64,000 bases of DNA from assembly GCA_902729315.2 (NCBI GenBank), contig LR746280.1, forward strand, positions 1,732,501 to 1,796,500. Reading direction: 5' to 3'. The first letter of the stretch is position 1. Each line of letters opens with the position of its first letter. The notes beneath the pieces were generated by a model, which saw only the letters and a program-made list of their open reading frames with translations, did not search any database and was not told the DNA's origin. The stretch is from Spirodela intermedia. Taxonomy: Eukaryota > Streptophyta > Magnoliopsida > Alismatales > Araceae. Position numbers and translations under genes: made by a program. This document shows, one piece after another, positions 12,400-25,177 of this stretch.

Positions 12400-13012
12400 T
12401 TGTTAGGCCCTAAGGTAACTCGATGGTGAGGGAAGAATGCATTTGACAAAGGCACAAGGTGTGAGTAGTCATATATAACTTAAGATGGGCCAAGTCTCCA
12501 CAAAGATGAAGTTGTGTGATTTAGGCCATTGATCATGTTAAGATAAATCTTGTTAAAATCCATATAGATGAATTTGAATAGTTAATATTCAAAGATAATT
12601 ATTTTTAGGACTGAAAATAGAAAGTGAGGGAAAAGAAAATATAAAAAAATAGTATTTTTAGTGAAAGAGTGTTCAGAGATCTTACTGCAATGCATGTGTC
12701 AATACATCCACTAACACATAGACATGTCTTAATAGAAATATAACATCAAGATGAAAAATAAATAAACTTAAAAAAACACCAATTCATCATTCTTCTTAAT
12801 GTTACAACTAGTTTTACCATTCCAACAATGTCTTCTCCTCTTCCTCTTTGGAAGACAAAGGCAATGAGTGATAGGGATGTAAGAAATAAAGAGATGAAAA
12901 TATGGAGAGAAAACATTAATTTTGGGGGAGGAGGTTGCTAAAAAGGAGAAATGGGAGATGAATTTGCCACAGAAAAATCCTAAAATTTTATAGTTTCCAA
13001 CAAATTACAATT

Positions 13013-13047
13013 AGGAGGAGGAGGAGGAGGAGGAGGAGGAGAGAGAT

Positions 13048-13136
<89 letters not shown>
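13013..13136. repeat. (GGA)n(GA)n compound microsatellite, about 120 bp
   Basis: GGA triplets (13013-13040) run into a long GA tract (13041-13136), the longest simple repeat in the window, within the decayed copia region. Confidence 0.95.
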
Positions 13137-13140
<4 letters not shown>

Positions 13141-16100
13141 TTAAATCTGGGGAGAAAAGGACTAAAGTGGGCTCCCTTCCTTTAGCCCAACAACATAAAA
13201 AAAGTAAGTAATAAATATTTCATTGGTCACTTTTCTTTCTCCTTTCATTTTACATTAAGCACTCTCCCTTAATGTAAAAGCTATAACATAAGTGATTTGG
13301 TAAATTTAATAAACTTGATATAACTTAGTGTCTTTAGAAAATCATTTTCAACTTGATTATTTGCTGAGAAAAACTTCATCTTAATTGAATTAGTGGAAAC
13401 TTTATTTTGAATAAATTGATAATGAATTTTATTTTTTTCTTTCATGAAATATTAAATTACTTACTATACATGTAGTTGATTAGTTGTTGCAATAAATATC
13501 TATTAGTATTGATTGTGATATGTTGATATCTTTTTAAATACTTCACATCCATATTACTTGTTTTCATTATATTAATGTATCAATATACTCAACTTCAAAT
13601 GATTATAACACAGATTTTTACTTTTTAAAAGTTTATGATAGTGCACTTGAGTCAAGACTGAAAGCAAATCTACTAGCACTTTTTGTCTGATATATATAAA
13701 GCCTTCTCAATTACATTATAGAGACCTTGAAATCATATCAACTGTAAATTTTACTTTAAGCTGACTATGAATTAAATCATCAACTAAGCTTTTATAAAAA
13801 TACTAATTTATTTTAAAATATTATTATTAAGACATAAATTTTCATTAATATTGATCATATTAGAATAATCTTGTAACTCAATATTTTAAACTTATTGAGT
13901 AAATTAGATGCATAATTCTCTTGTAAAATAAATTTGATATAATTATTTTAAATAATTTTGAAGTATAAGAAAATAATGTAGTATTCAATATGTCATGTCA
14001 AATTCAGCTATTATAAAAGTCTTGAATTCAAAAAATAATAATGAAGATGATCTAGTATATATAATTTCATAAATATACTCCCATTTAGTTAATATATATA
14101 TTTTTTTCAATGCTGACATAAAGTGATGGCTCATTATCACTTCTATAAAAATTATACTTGTGAAGATATGAATCAAGCATGCTATACCATACTCTTAATG
14201 TTTACTAACTTCATAAATACAGTCTTTTATTTATATGCTTTATTCTATTTGACATCAATGAAAACATCTTGTGGCTAAACATATATATGTTCATTCAAAT
14301 AACTATTAAAAAATATATGTTTAACATCAAACTAAAAAACACATCATTTCATTTATGCTAGTATAGTTAAAATAATTGTACTTATTTCAAGTCTTTTAAT
14401 GGAAGAACAAATTTTAAAATAGTCAATACTATATTATTTATGTATGGAAGAACATCATTTCATTTGTGTATATCCTTTTACCACCTATCTTACTTCATAT
14501 TTCTGTATGTTTTCGTGTGCTTTATCCTTCAATTTATAAACTCATTTTACATTGATCGTCTCATTTTTTTAGTGGAAGATCTACCAACGGCTACATGTTA
14601 CTCTTCTCAATTGACTTCTTCCTTCATTACTTTCTCCCTCTCATCTTTATCTTGTGAATGCTTATAACTTGATATTTATACAACCACTAGAGAAAAAAGC
14701 ATATGATTCATATATTTCATTTAGAGTTCTTACCTTTTTTTAGAGGACTCATTGTATCTGAACTTAAATATTTGTGGCTATTAAAACCATTATAATGTTT
14801 TAGAGATTTTCTTCAATGTGAACTAGATGATGAAGAAATGTGAAGCATTGGATCTTACCTAATTGTGTCAATTTGTCTATTTTCATAAGAACATATTTGT
14901 TGAATTTGATCATTCTTCTAATTCCAACAACTATTTTCATTAAAAAGGACATTTTGATGAATGAATATTTTCTTAATTTTATGATTATATAAATAATAAA
15001 TATTTCATCAATATTATCAATATAGATATATATTCTCACTTTTATTATTTATATTTTCATGATCATCATAACTAATTAATATTAAACACAACTCATTTTT
15101 CTAAATGACCAACATTTGACTTTTAATGATACCATGTTTCATAAGAAATCATAGTCATGACTACATTTCTTAGAGAAATATAAAAGAGATAAATGGTTGT
15201 TATCACAACTTTAGATCAAAAATCATTTGGAAAATACTTCTTACTAAGCATACTTCATGTCATTTTTACTATTGTTCTACTTTTCCAGTAATATCATTTT
15301 TTCTAGGATCTTCTAATTTCTAGTTACATGCAAATATCATTTAGCTTACAAAATAAATCAAACCTATGAGATATACTTTTTGCTCTTTATTTATTCTAAA
15401 GGTTTTTATAACATGATCACTTTAGCTTTCCACAAAAGCTTTAAGCTGAATACATTTATTAAATGTCTCAGATTGATGAATATAAAAATATATTTAAGTA
15501 GGTAAAATAATCAATAAAAAAATCAATTGTTGTTCAATGATGAAGTAATCATCATACCATGAATATCAATGTGTAGTAATTCAAGAGGAGACCTTGCTCT
15601 CCAAGATTTTATTATCAGATATAATAAATGATATTATTTGTCATAAAGATATCAATCACAAACATCATTATTGGCTATAATAGGTGACAAATTAGAAGCC
15701 ATGTTCTTGTGATGTAATAATTTCATTCTATTAAATGTAAATTGACATAACCTAAATACTAAGTCACTTGTCATCATTGTCTTTAAAAATTAATAAATCT
15801 TGAAATATAAAGCTGAAACATTTCTTTTACAGCCATAACAATAGACATATGGACTGATTATAATTTTTTAAAATTAATTGATATTAAAAAATGTGAGTCA
15901 TTTATAATTTATAAGAAGATTGATGATAATACATATTTCACTGAGCTGCCAAATGACATGCATATTTTATTTATGCCATATGATTACTATGTTGAAATAA
16001 GTTAAGACTCTAGGATAAGTTGTTACACCTCTCACATTACAAGTAGAGTTCTTGGATTAGACCTTTGGCAGATGTCTAAACAACAAGCAAGTATGAGTGT

Positions 16101-17404
16101 GTGCAAATAGGCACATTGGCATGACACAATGCACACAAGGTAATACTACATGTGTAACAATGTGTGGTGGCATGTCATGCCCTGTGTAGGAAGTGTGGAC
16201 ACATAGAGGCACATTGCACCTATGGTTAACTCTACTCATGCATGGTGAGTTTTTTGTGGGAACATGTCAAGAACCATGTTGACCATCAACACAATAGTGG
16301 CACAATATTCAATGGCTGTAGGCACATGGTAGCATCTAGGTGTTATGGGTAGAGATGCACAAGGTGAGTGTAACAAATGATGGAGGTGTTGCAAGTGATG
16401 GTGTGTAACAAATAAGAATGGCAAGCTAGAATGTAATGAACTCATGTAATAGCTGAGCACATGACAATTACCAGTGGTGTGATGAGTGTTGGCAAGGTAT
16501 TGTGCAAATAGTATAACAGGATAGATGGCTAACAGGTCTTGAAATCATACTTATTTTTATCCAAGCCTCCTCTATAATTAAAGGGATGTTTCAGTGTGGC
16601 TAGAGAGTGAGACAAGTAGACATGATGCTTAGGTTCCCTCTTCCCCATGTATTCTTGATTAAAGAATATATAGTCAGTTCTTTGGTATATAGAGAGCCAT
16701 TAGTCTCTCACAAGTTGAGGGAGGAAATAAAGGCTATTTGGACATGCTATCAAAGCATCCAAAGAAGCACACAACCATGTTTCTTAGAGTGCCAACTAAC
16801 TATGTGACCTAAAGGTCGAATAATTTTGGAAATAAGTTATAAAGAGGAGAATGATGAAAGAGGCACAAAACTTTACTAGGCCTAAGTAAGTTGTGAGAAG
16901 ACTCAATTTGGTTTTAAGTAATTCATTTGTCAAAATAAGACCTAAAACTAAAGAATTTTTTTTGGAAAAAATGCAAATGTGATATAAAATTGGTATAAAC
17001 CTAATTTATTGTTAAAAATTTATTTTTATTTTATATTTCTGTTGTCTTAAGATTTATTTTGATTTTATATTATTTGTATGCTTATATAAGGTCCCACATT
17101 GTAACTCTAAGGCATCTTGAAGTACCACAAGTCTTCACTTCTTTGATGTTATCATCTTTGTGCTTGCACATTCAAATGCCTCTTCTAGATTCAAGAGTCT
17201 CATTTGATTTTACAAACTCAACATTACTCCTAGTAAATCTTTGTGGATTCTATGATTGTGGATATTAATTCTGAGAATTCAAATCCTCATTTCTTCACCA
17301 AAATCATATTGTGTATATTCAAGGTTAGAATTTTCTATATTGTGCATAATGCTACATCAAACTTATTTGTGTGAAGATGTTATTTGGACCAAACGAACTC
17401 AAAA

Positions 17405-17414
17405 TTTCTGATAC
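17405..17414 (-). other. Candidate copia primer-binding site (tRNA-iMet type)
   Basis: On the minus strand TGGTATCAGA matches the start of the PBS complementary to initiator tRNA-Met, used by most plant Ty1/copia elements. It directly abuts a sequence ending ATACA, as an LTR end would. An LTR should extend from 17415 to higher coordinates, but its far end is unclear. Confidence 0.5.
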
Positions 17415-18930
17415 CATGTATCATAAAACCAACAATAACTACAAAAATGAAAATTTTAAAGACTCATTTAACTAAAGCATATCAATTAAAAAGAGACTTG
17501 AAGGTGACATTTTTAAAAATAGGGGAATCTGATGTAGAACATCACCTAGAAAAAAGAGAAGGATGAAAAACTTTTAACCCACTTCAGCAAAAATTGATGA
17601 ATTAAGCTTCCTGGAACCTCGAGGATGGAAGTATTGCAGATTGAAGATCATTTTTTTTTCTATTTGCCCTCAAGAGTTTTGTGTATTATAGATTCAAGCA
17701 TCAAATCTATTACTTCCCCAACTTAGACTCCAAATTGCCATTTAGCATCTTACAACTGCATCTCTTTCTCCTCTCTCTCAACTCTACTTCATGAGTCAAT
17801 TTTTTTAGTCAACCATTGGGAAATTGCACTAGGCATCATCGGAGGCCCCCTTCCTCTCATAAATGAATATATTCTCAGAATATTGACTGCAGAAAACATA
17901 GGATGATAAATATGTATTCCCCTTCATAATCAGGAGGGGGAAAAACAATGGTACCAGCATCAACGTAGGCCATGAAGGCCATATGGGCCTGCCCACACAA
18001 TCAATTTCCCTAAAAAAAGAACGTGGGCCATCTTCTGAAAACCTTCTGGGCTTCCGGGACCCACCAGCCCATTGTCTCAAATCCTGCATATCGCTGGACA
18101 CGATCAACCGGTCCGGCTTTTAGATCCGGGCTTAAAACTTTTTCATTCAGAGCCCGTTAAAAGGGCCCAATAGTAAGCCCACTAAGCGCACGCGTCATGG
18201 ATCTTGTCCGAAACGGTGGTCGCACTTTCTCGCGTCCCGACGCAGCACGTGGTATGCTCATTTGACGACTCCTCCCATTTGTTATCGACGCACGAGACAG
18301 AGGCCACCGCGGACCCCGTGGGCTTTTATGATCATAATTGACTTTTTATCTTTATAATTATTTTTCTCCTGCCACCCAATCCTCTCAGCTCTCCGTTCTG
18401 ACGGCTCATCGGAACGTGGGACGGCGGAGAAGTTGCCGTCAATCCAGCGCAAAGGTGGGGCATTTTAACGGCGAATCAAACGGACGCGCACGGATGGTCC
18501 GTCGTCTCACGGCACGGTTTCCTCGTTCTCCGCCGTGGAACAAGCGGCGAGGACGTGGACGGCGGAGCGAGGAGGTTGTTAAATGCCTTTCACGTTTTCC
18601 GGTTCGAGCCGTCACGCGCCCTCACGAGCTTCAGCTGAATGGCGCCGCAGCTCCTCGCTGCGACGCGTGTCACGAGACCCTACCACGCTGGCACGTTTCA
18701 GTCGTTTCGCCCGCCCTCCAAACGTGGCCACAATTGGGGTTTCCAGCCGAGCCGAGCTGAGCCGCATAGAGTCCAGCGCTGTGGGCCGTCCGATTTGATC
18801 AGCTTTCTCCACCACTCTCTCGGCGCGCCACGGCTACCCAAAAATCCGCTTTAAGGAAACCGCCTAGTCAGAACCCTAACTCTTCGTGGTGGTGGTCGTG
18901 AAGGGGAGGGCTCCTACCTCCCTCCGTCCA
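17415..18930. other. Probable copia LTR remnant, then distal promoter of the bHLH gene
   Basis: 17415 to about 17.8 kb is AT-rich and probably the decayed 5' LTR of the minus-strand copia element. From about 17.95 kb the sequence turns GC-rich with ACGTG-containing motifs (for example GCACGTGG near 18246), suggesting the distal promoter of the bHLH gene. Open frames in 18.3-18.85 kb show no known domain. Confidence 0.4.
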
Positions 18931-19298
18931 TTTATGCGTATATGAGACATCACATCGCGCGACACAGTCCATCTCTCTCTCTCGCTCTCTCTCGCTCTCT
19001 CTCTCTCTCTCTACCTGTCTCTCTCTCTTCTCTGTCTGCACTGCTTCGGTGCTACCCAGTTTCGCCGCCCTTCTTCCTATCAGGTTGAGAGAGATTTCCT
19101 GCGTTGGGGGCGGGGAGAGGTGCTGGTGAGCAGGGGGGAGGAGGAGGAGAGGAACTGGCCAGTCGCGGTCGTCGTCTTGTCTGCGGGTTTGATCGATGGG
19201 AGTGGGGGGGCATGGAATCTAGGGAGAGATGAAGCTGCTGTAGGGTTTTCTGGGGCCGTCCTCTTCGTCGGATTTTGGGTTTCTAGGGTACCCTGTGA
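18931..19298 (+). promoter_or_regulatory. Core promoter and 5' leader of the bHLH gene, with three uORFs
   Basis: A TATA-like stretch (GCGTATATGAGA) lies at about 18936-18947 and a CT-rich initiator/leader tract at 18971-19035. The leader holds three very short uORFs: 19196-19222 (8 codons plus stop), 19212-19232 (6 plus stop) and 19229-19243 (4 plus stop). The second and third overlap at ATGA. The main ATG follows at 19299. Such clustered uAUGs usually lower translation of the main frame; the effect here is inferred, and the transcription start is not mapped. Confidence 0.5.
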
Positions 19299-20972
19299 AT
19301 GGGGATGGGGCCGGGGGCCAGGGGGTTCTGGAATGAGGAGGACAGGGCGATGGCGGTGGCGGTGCTCGGCTCCCAGGCCTTCGACTTCATCACCGCCGGC
19401 AACATGACATCGGAGGGGCTCACGGCGGTAGGGAGCGACTCGGAGCTCCAGAACAAGCTGGCGGCGCTGGTGGACGGGCCCAACCCCACGGGCCTCACCT
19501 GGAACTACGCCATCTTCTGGCAGATCTCCAGATCCAAAGCTGGGGAGATCGTCCTCGGATGGGGCGACGGCCACTGCCGCGAACCCCGCGAGGAGGAGGA
19601 CGATCACCTCCTCCGCCATCGCCACCAGCACGAGGAAGAGCCGAAGAACCAGGCGATGAGGAAGCGGGTGCTGCAGAAGCTCAACACCTTCTTCGGCGGC
19701 TCCGACGAGGAGAACTTCGCCCTCAGGCTGGACCGCGTCACTGACACGGAGATGTTCTTCCTCGCCTCCATGTACTTCTCCTTCCCGCGCGGGGAGGGAG
19801 CCCCCGGCAGGGTCTTCGCCTCCGGCGAGCCCCTGTGGGTCTCCGACTGCGCCGACGACTACTGCGTCAGGGCCTTCCTGGCTCGGGCCACCGGCATCCG
19901 CACGGTGGTCCTCGTGCCGTCCGACTCGGGGGTCCTCGAGCTGGGCTCGGTGAATTCCCTAGGCGAAGATCCGCAGGCCCTGCAGATGATCACCTCCATG
20001 ATCTACCACGGCCGGCAGCTGAAATCTTCTGCCTCCTCGGAGGAATGCCCGAGGATCTTCGGCAAAGATCTGAATCTGGGGAGGAGGCTCCCGGCGGTGG
20101 CGCCCAAGCTGGAGGAGCCGCCGTGGGATCTGCAGCCGGCCGGCGGTGACCGGCTCGCTCCGTTCCCAAATGTTAGGAAGAGCCTCCATGTCTGGAATTG
20201 GAACCAGGCCCGGTTTGGGAGCTCCGACCAGACCACCCAGGTGAGCAACCAGCAGCGTAATGGGGTTAATTTCCCACAGCAGAAGCAGCAGAATGCTCCT
20301 GCGGCGACGGGGGCGGCGGCGGTGGCGTCTCCACAGCCGCCTCCTCCGGCGAGGCAGATTGATTTCTCTGGTGTAGCCAGGCTGAAGAGCCTGGAGACAG
20401 AGAACGACGACGCAGACTTGCCCTGCAAGGAGGGGAGGCCTGCGGCGGCGGGCGGCGGCGTCGAGGAGCGGAGACCGAGGAAGAGAGGGAGGAAGCCGGC
20501 GAATGGGAGGGAGGAGCCCCTCAACCACGTGGAAGCGGAGCGGCAGAGGAGGGAGAAGCTGAACCAGAGATTCTACGCCCTCCGCGCGGTGGTGCCCAAC
20601 ATCTCCAAGATGGACAAGGCCTCCCTTCTCGGCGACGCCATAGCCTACATCACCGACTTGCAGAAGAAGCTCAAGGACGTGGAGTCGGAGAGGGAGATGG
20701 ACCAGAAGAGGAGGGCGGTCGAGTGCCCTGAGATCGAGGTGCAGACGGTGCGGGACGAGGTGGTGGTGACGGTGAGCTGCCCGTTGGAGACCCACCCGGT
20801 CTCCAAGGTCATCCATGTCCTCAAGGAGGCGCAGATGAACGTGGTGGAGTCCAAGCTCTCGGCCGGGAAAGACGTGGTCTTCCATACCTTTGTGGTCAAG
20901 TCCCATGGATCCGAGCAGATGGTGAAGGATAGGCTGGTCGCTGCCTTCTCCAGGGAAGCTCATCCCTCATAG
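19299..20972 (+). CDS. bHLH transcription factor, subgroup IIId (JAM/bHLH13-like)
   Basis: Intronless 557-aa nuclear transcription factor. The bHLH-MYC_N region (about residues 48-235) contains [23 protein letters not shown] and [20 protein letters not shown], hallmarks of the group that binds JAZ proteins. A basic stretch ([14 protein letters not shown], about 391-404) precedes the bHLH at about 405-455. H410, E414 and R418 give the His-Glu-Arg signature of G-box binders. The C-terminal ~75 residues match the ACT-like dimerisation domain. Overall order and wording fit the JAM1-3 (bHLH17/13/3) family, which in Arabidopsis repress jasmonate responses in competition with MYC2. A second in-frame ATG lies two codons later. 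JAM-type identity is from remembered family sequence; an exact orthologue cannot be fixed. Confidence 0.93.
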   Translation: MGMGPGARGFWNEEDRAMAVAVLGSQAFDFITAGNMTSEGLTAVGSDSELQNKLAALVDGPNPTGLTWNYAIFWQISRSKAGEIVLGWGDGHCREPREEEDDHLLRHRHQHEEEPKNQAMRKRVLQKLNTFFGGSDEENFALRLDRVTDTEMFFLASMYFSFPRGEGAPGRVFASGEPLWVSDCADDYCVRAFLARATGIRTVVLVPSDSGVLELGSVNSLGEDPQALQMITSMIYHGRQLKSSASSEECPRIFGKDLNLGRRLPAVAPKLEEPPWDLQPAGGDRLAPFPNVRKSLHVWNWNQARFGSSDQTTQVSNQQRNGVNFPQQKQQNAPAATGAAAVASPQPPPPARQIDFSGVARLKSLETENDDADLPCKEGRPAAAGGGVEERRPRKRGRKPANGREEPLNHVEAERQRREKLNQRFYALRAVVPNISKMDKASLLGDAIAYITDLQKKLKDVESEREMDQKRRAVECPEIEVQTVRDEVVVTVSCPLETHPVSKVIHVLKEAQMNVVESKLSAGKDVVFHTFVVKSHGSEQMVKDRLVAAFSREAHPS

Positions 20973-21023
20973 CCCGGATTGCGGGGGGACGACGGCTTTC
21001 AGCTGGAAGAAGATGAGAGGTGG

Positions 21024-21074
21024 GTGGCGGCGGCGGCGGCGGCGGCGGTGGTGGTGGAGCTCCACTATGATGAT

Positions 21075-21121
<47 letters not shown>

Positions 21122-21137
21122 TGATGATGATGATGGA
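21024..21137 (+). repeat. (GGC)n/(GGT)n and (GAY)n triplet repeats in the bHLH 3' UTR
   Basis: A GGC/GGT run (about 21024-21057) is followed by GAT/GAC repeats (about 21067-21137), within about 165 bp of the bHLH stop codon and so probably in its 3' UTR. Confidence 0.85.
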
Positions 21138-22221
21138 TAGTAGCACCATTGGATCATGCCAAAGCTCGTATGTTCACGTGTCCGAGAATTCGGGCTGTTT
21201 CATGTGGGGAGATGAAAAGGACTTGCATTGAAGCTCGGTCAGAATGGAGACAGAGAGACCTCCCTGATCGCGGATGTGAGAGGAAGAGGATCATCGCCCC
21301 AGAGGGATGCTGGTTCTCCTGAGGAACTTGTCCAGACCAGAAGGATTTCAGTAGATCGATCGTATGATGACTGTCTGAGTGACTAGTACTCTTTTTTTTT
21401 TCCCTTTACCTGTTGAAGGAAAGATGACATAGACAACTGTGGCTTAGTAGTGCTTCTTGTTCTTAGCCGGATTCGCCTCCGGGTCAACCCACGGCAAATG
21501 GTTTCAACTCTCTCGTTGTTGACCGAAGAGGTGTTCTTCCTCCACTAACACTGCCACTGCCGCTGGCGCTATAAAACTCTAAAAAATATTACGCAGGCAG
21601 CTAAACAGGCCAGCGCAGCTAACAACGCTGTTTAGCAGGTGATTGGTGGGGGTTCAGCGGGTCAACTCCTCCCTATCATGCTAGCTATCCTGCGACCACA
21701 TTAGACTCATGCCTAAAATAGAAATTCCGAGATGGCGGCGGAGAGGGCGAGGGTTCGTCGGGGGAGGTGATTGGAAGCCAGCAGGCCATGTGGGGAAAGG
21801 GCCTGGGTGACGCGCTGCCGACCACGGGGGCGGCGGGGCCAACATCTCCGCCGTGGGGGAAAGTGACGCAAGAGGACGGAGCTGCTCCCGAAGATTCGCC
21901 AGCCACGTGAATGCTCTGTAGAGGGTGGGTTCTTTTTAGAAACCTAAAAGCAGAGATATCTTAGAAGGCTCCGTTGACGGGACTGCTCCTTTTTTATTGA
22001 CGGGAAATGAAAAACAAAATATCCCTACTCTCGTCTTGATGGCGACGGTCACCTGCAGACATGTCACGAGGAACACGTTGACTTTGGAAGGGCAAGGTCA
22101 TGAATGATCTCATAACAAGAACAACAGGTTGCGGGGGGGATGACTCCTCCTCTGGCTCTGAAAGCGAAATGGATGAGGAGTAAGGGCGGACCGAGAAGCA
22201 GCAGCAAAAAAGAGAAGAAGG
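21138..22221. other. bHLH 3' flank and spacer
   Basis: Remaining 3' UTR/terminator region of the bHLH gene followed by GC-rich spacer. No conserved protein motif is seen in the open frames at 21.7-22.2 kb. Confidence 0.5.
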
Positions 22222-22293
22222 AGGTTCCACCGAGATTTGAACTCGGGTTACTGGATTCAGAGTCCAATGTCCTGACCACTAGACCATGGAACC
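22222..22293 (-). tRNA. tRNA-Gln (anticodon CUG)
   Basis: 72-nt gene on the minus strand. The acceptor arm GGTTCCA pairs with TGGAACC. The D-arm contains TGGTCTAGTGGTCAGGA (A-box), the anticodon loop ACTCTGAAT carries CTG, and the T-arm GGTTCAAATCT-like sequence (read CGAGTTCAAATCTCG) provides the B-box. No intron, and CCA is not encoded, as expected for a nuclear tRNA gene. It closely matches the standard plant tRNA-Gln sequence. Confidence 0.96.
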
Positions 22294-23690
22294 GCCGATT
22301 TTAAGGACTTGATATAAGATTTAATATCCCAAGGAAAAGGCCCCAGCAGCAGCTTGGTTCCTTCTATGGATTGGCCTAAATTGGAATGCTACTTGACCAT
22401 GGTTTGACAAACTAGACTAACCTTGCACCTAACAAGGTCCATTAATTTTGTTCCCGTGACACCTATGGTGATGATAATGGATAACTCCTTTATATAAATG
22501 ATATGGACACTCCTTGTATAAAAAGTAAACCAGATATCCCTTGCCTAAGCTATCCCCTTCTGTTTATCATTAAAGAGAGATAGAAAAGGAGATGAGTGTG
22601 TGTGGGGATATTTAGATGGGCAGAGGTGGGCTGGGAAGGGTCTTATTTTTTCTTCATTATTTTGGTGGGGAGGATCCTTAGAGTAATCTTATTTACCTCA
22701 TGGTTCCACTTCTTGTGTAGCATACTTTATACTTTTATGAACCATGGCTAGTTGAACATGTTTTGGAGTTCTCATGCCAAAAACTTAAAAGTTCAATGAA
22801 TTTGAAGTTGAATTTTGTAAACTTCTTATTCTTAGTACAATACTACTTTTCACAACCTTGAGAGGAACATGATTTTAAAATGTTAGAAACATGATTCTTT
22901 CATAATATTAACTCATTTATGAGAAATGTCTAAGAAATCATCTCAAAATGAAATCACATGAGCAATTTGACAATTAGGAATTTGATGGAACCTTGTTCTG
23001 TTGTTGGTTAAATAATAAATTTGAAGGATGAAAAATAGAAAGTGTTGGGTCAATGTTAAGTTATCCTCGTAGAATAGCTAATACTAGGTAATAGGATATG
23101 TGAGAGAAGAGAGAGACAGAGAAAAAATAATATGATAAACAAATAGAGAAATAATGAGAGGGTATACGAGACCCTTCTACATCAGATACTCAATTCAAGA
23201 TGGTCAATTTCCCCTTTTCCCTTCAAATCTCACAAAAGCTTCCTCCTCTCTCCATTGACTCCAACTGTCATTTAAACACTTATCAGCCATCATTCTTGTA
23301 CCCATGTTCTTCTCTACACTTGACATTCATTGTCATGTCAGCCTTAACTCCTAGATATTTAAAGGATGTTATCACATTAGTATTGTGATCCATAATTACT
23401 AATAGGTGACATTCTATATGGTGTCAAGAGTGTCTCCGTTGTGGGTGAGAAATTCCCACAAGAATGTCATCAATACTCCCCCACTTTAATTTTCACCTTA
23501 TTGTAAATTTTTTTTCATAAATTGGTGAATAATATTATAGATTATTTTATGAGAATTCTCTAAAGTAGGAAGATCCTTCCATTTGACAAGAACTTTGACA
23601 TCATAAAGCCCTTAGTAGACAACAAGAATATTTATTAGAATAATGATCATGATAAGATATTTTTCTAGTAGTGAATATACATTAGGTATC
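22294..23690. other. Spacer with a candidate copia-type LTR
   Basis: No gene. A segment from TGTTGGGTCA at 23044 to about 23416 is followed by ATGGTGTCAAGAG, a degenerate version of the tRNA-iMet primer-binding site. This could be an old plus-strand Ty1/copia LTR whose internal part is missing. The evidence is limited to the end and the PBS-like motif. Confidence 0.3.
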
Positions 23691-24984
23691 TGACGTGACT
23701 TAGTCATCGTATAATAAGTCACATAAATTTAAAATTAATACAATTAGAAAATACTAATTTTTAGATATTTAGAAATATTTCTAAACAAATATATCAATTA
23801 TAATTTAATAAAACTTCTAAATATTGTCATAATTTTATAAGTCAATCACAAAGATATATATAAAATTGAGTAAGTTTTCAAAATTATCTTCAAAGAACAT
23901 AATTTTCTATTAATTTTATACTAGGAAATAAAAATAAAATATACTTAAAATTCATAAAAAATGACAATAAGGGTGAGGATGTCAAGATGAAATGGGCAAT
24001 CTCTAGATCTTCTTGTGAAGTTTAGAGATCAATGAAATAGGTTGTCGAATTGTCTCTGATAGTTGTCACCTGATAGAACGAAAAAATAATAATTTTGTGA
24101 CTCTCTAACAACTATCACCTAATTGAGAAGAGCTAGATAGAGGTAGGGCATGTGTTAAGGAGCTTCATCTTCAAATCTACGTAGCAAGAAGAGGCTCTTT
24201 ATCACATTTGGTATACTTTCAGGAGGTGACAACTCATCTCTCAGGAGATTATCCTCTTTTCGACGACAATTTGTTCATTGATCAATTGGAGATGATTTAC
24301 TCGATCGATTTGCGATCTTTTTTATTGATCTTTAAACTTTGCAAGGATATCTAGAAATTATCCACGTCATCTTCATTTAAAGAGAGCTTTCAAAGTTGTG
24401 AACACTATATGATGATCTTCTTGAATGCTCAAAATTTCAATACATCGCTGACGCATCCCCATCGTAACGCCAAAACTCTGTTGTCTTACTTTCAACTTAA
24501 TTTTCACTTCATTTAGTAATAGTTTGTGTGATTTAAATTTACCAAGTTATACTTCATTCAATTACAATTCTTTTAGATTTTACAAATCTTAATTTGATCA
24601 ATTAAATTGTCTATAATTACTTATGTAAAAATTATTAGATAAAACTCTATTTTCACTCAATTTGCATTCGTCAGACACATACGTCATCTTGATGTCCGCA
24701 CCCATATTTCCCTTTTTTGTAAATTTTAAATATATTTTATTTTTATTTTTTAGTATAAAAATTATAGAAAATCATATTCTTTGAGAAAAATTCTGAAAAC
24801 TTACTTGATATTATATTACATCCTTATAATTGACCTGGAAAATTATCACTATTTTTGAAAGTTTAATTTAATTATAATTGATATATATTTTCAAAAATAC
24901 TTTTAAATATTTGAAAATTAATATTTTCTACTTTTATAAATTTTAAATTTACGTGATTTACTATACAATGATTAAGTCATGTCA
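23691..24984. repeat. Head-to-head inverted LTR fragments at the 5' end of the gag-only element
   Basis: 23691 to about 24320 is the reverse complement of the LTR segment matching about 9800-10751 of the solo LTR, with an internal deletion. About 24325-24984 matches about 10085-10751 in direct orientation. The outer parts (23691-23985 and about 24690-24984) are complementary and could form a hairpin around a 700-bp centre. Confidence 0.7.
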
Positions 24985-24989
24985 AATTT

Positions 24990-25006
24990 TGACACCGTTA
25001 CTAGAG
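24990..25006 (+). other. Degenerate primer-binding site (tRNA-Asp type)
   Basis: TGACACCGTTACTAGAG begins 5 bp after the LTR end at 24984. It equals the tRNA-Asp-type PBS TGGCGCCGTTGCCGGGG except for transitions (five G-to-A and one C-to-T). The position just inside the LTR supports the assignment. Confidence 0.7.
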
Positions 25007-25177
25007 ATGTATTACATAATATTTAATATTTTTTTATTTTTCTCATAGAGTATATAAAAAAATTAACTTTTATTTTATTTTGTTCTTGAAAAAAAAAAAG
25101 AGAATGAAGAGAAGTAAGGCAAGGACTAGAGCATACTGAACAAAGATAATAATTATTAAAAAAATTCTTCAAATTTA

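Larger units (their letters stand above)
12400..17414 (-). mobile_element. Decayed Ty1/copia retrotransposon
   Basis: Minus strand, full of stops. Around 15560-15640 the translation reads WRARSPLELLHIDIHG, the start of a copia integrase core. Around 14110-14190 it reads VWYSMLDSYLHKYNF then NEPSLYV, the copia reverse-transcriptase block usually reading AWYSRIDSYL...EPTLYV. RNase H-like remnants follow near 13.5 kb. The order of integrase before RT in the minus direction is the Ty1/copia order, and the primer-binding site at 17405-17414 sits upstream as expected. The outer limits are uncertain: I could not match LTRs at the two ends. It is long dead and carries a large GA tract at 13.0-13.1 kb. 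Confidence 0.75.

Noticed and set aside
18338-18854. Arg-rich open frames upstream of the bHLH gene
   Set aside because: They fit GC-rich promoter sequence; several overlapping frames, no domain.
19120-19407. 95-codon frame overlapping the bHLH start
   Set aside because: It begins with GTG, not ATG. The real upstream ATGs (19196, 19212, 19229) give only short uORFs.
20967-21149. Poly-Val/Ile and poly-Arg/Met/Thr frames after the bHLH stop
   Set aside because: These are translations of the GGC and GAY triplet repeats in the 3' UTR.
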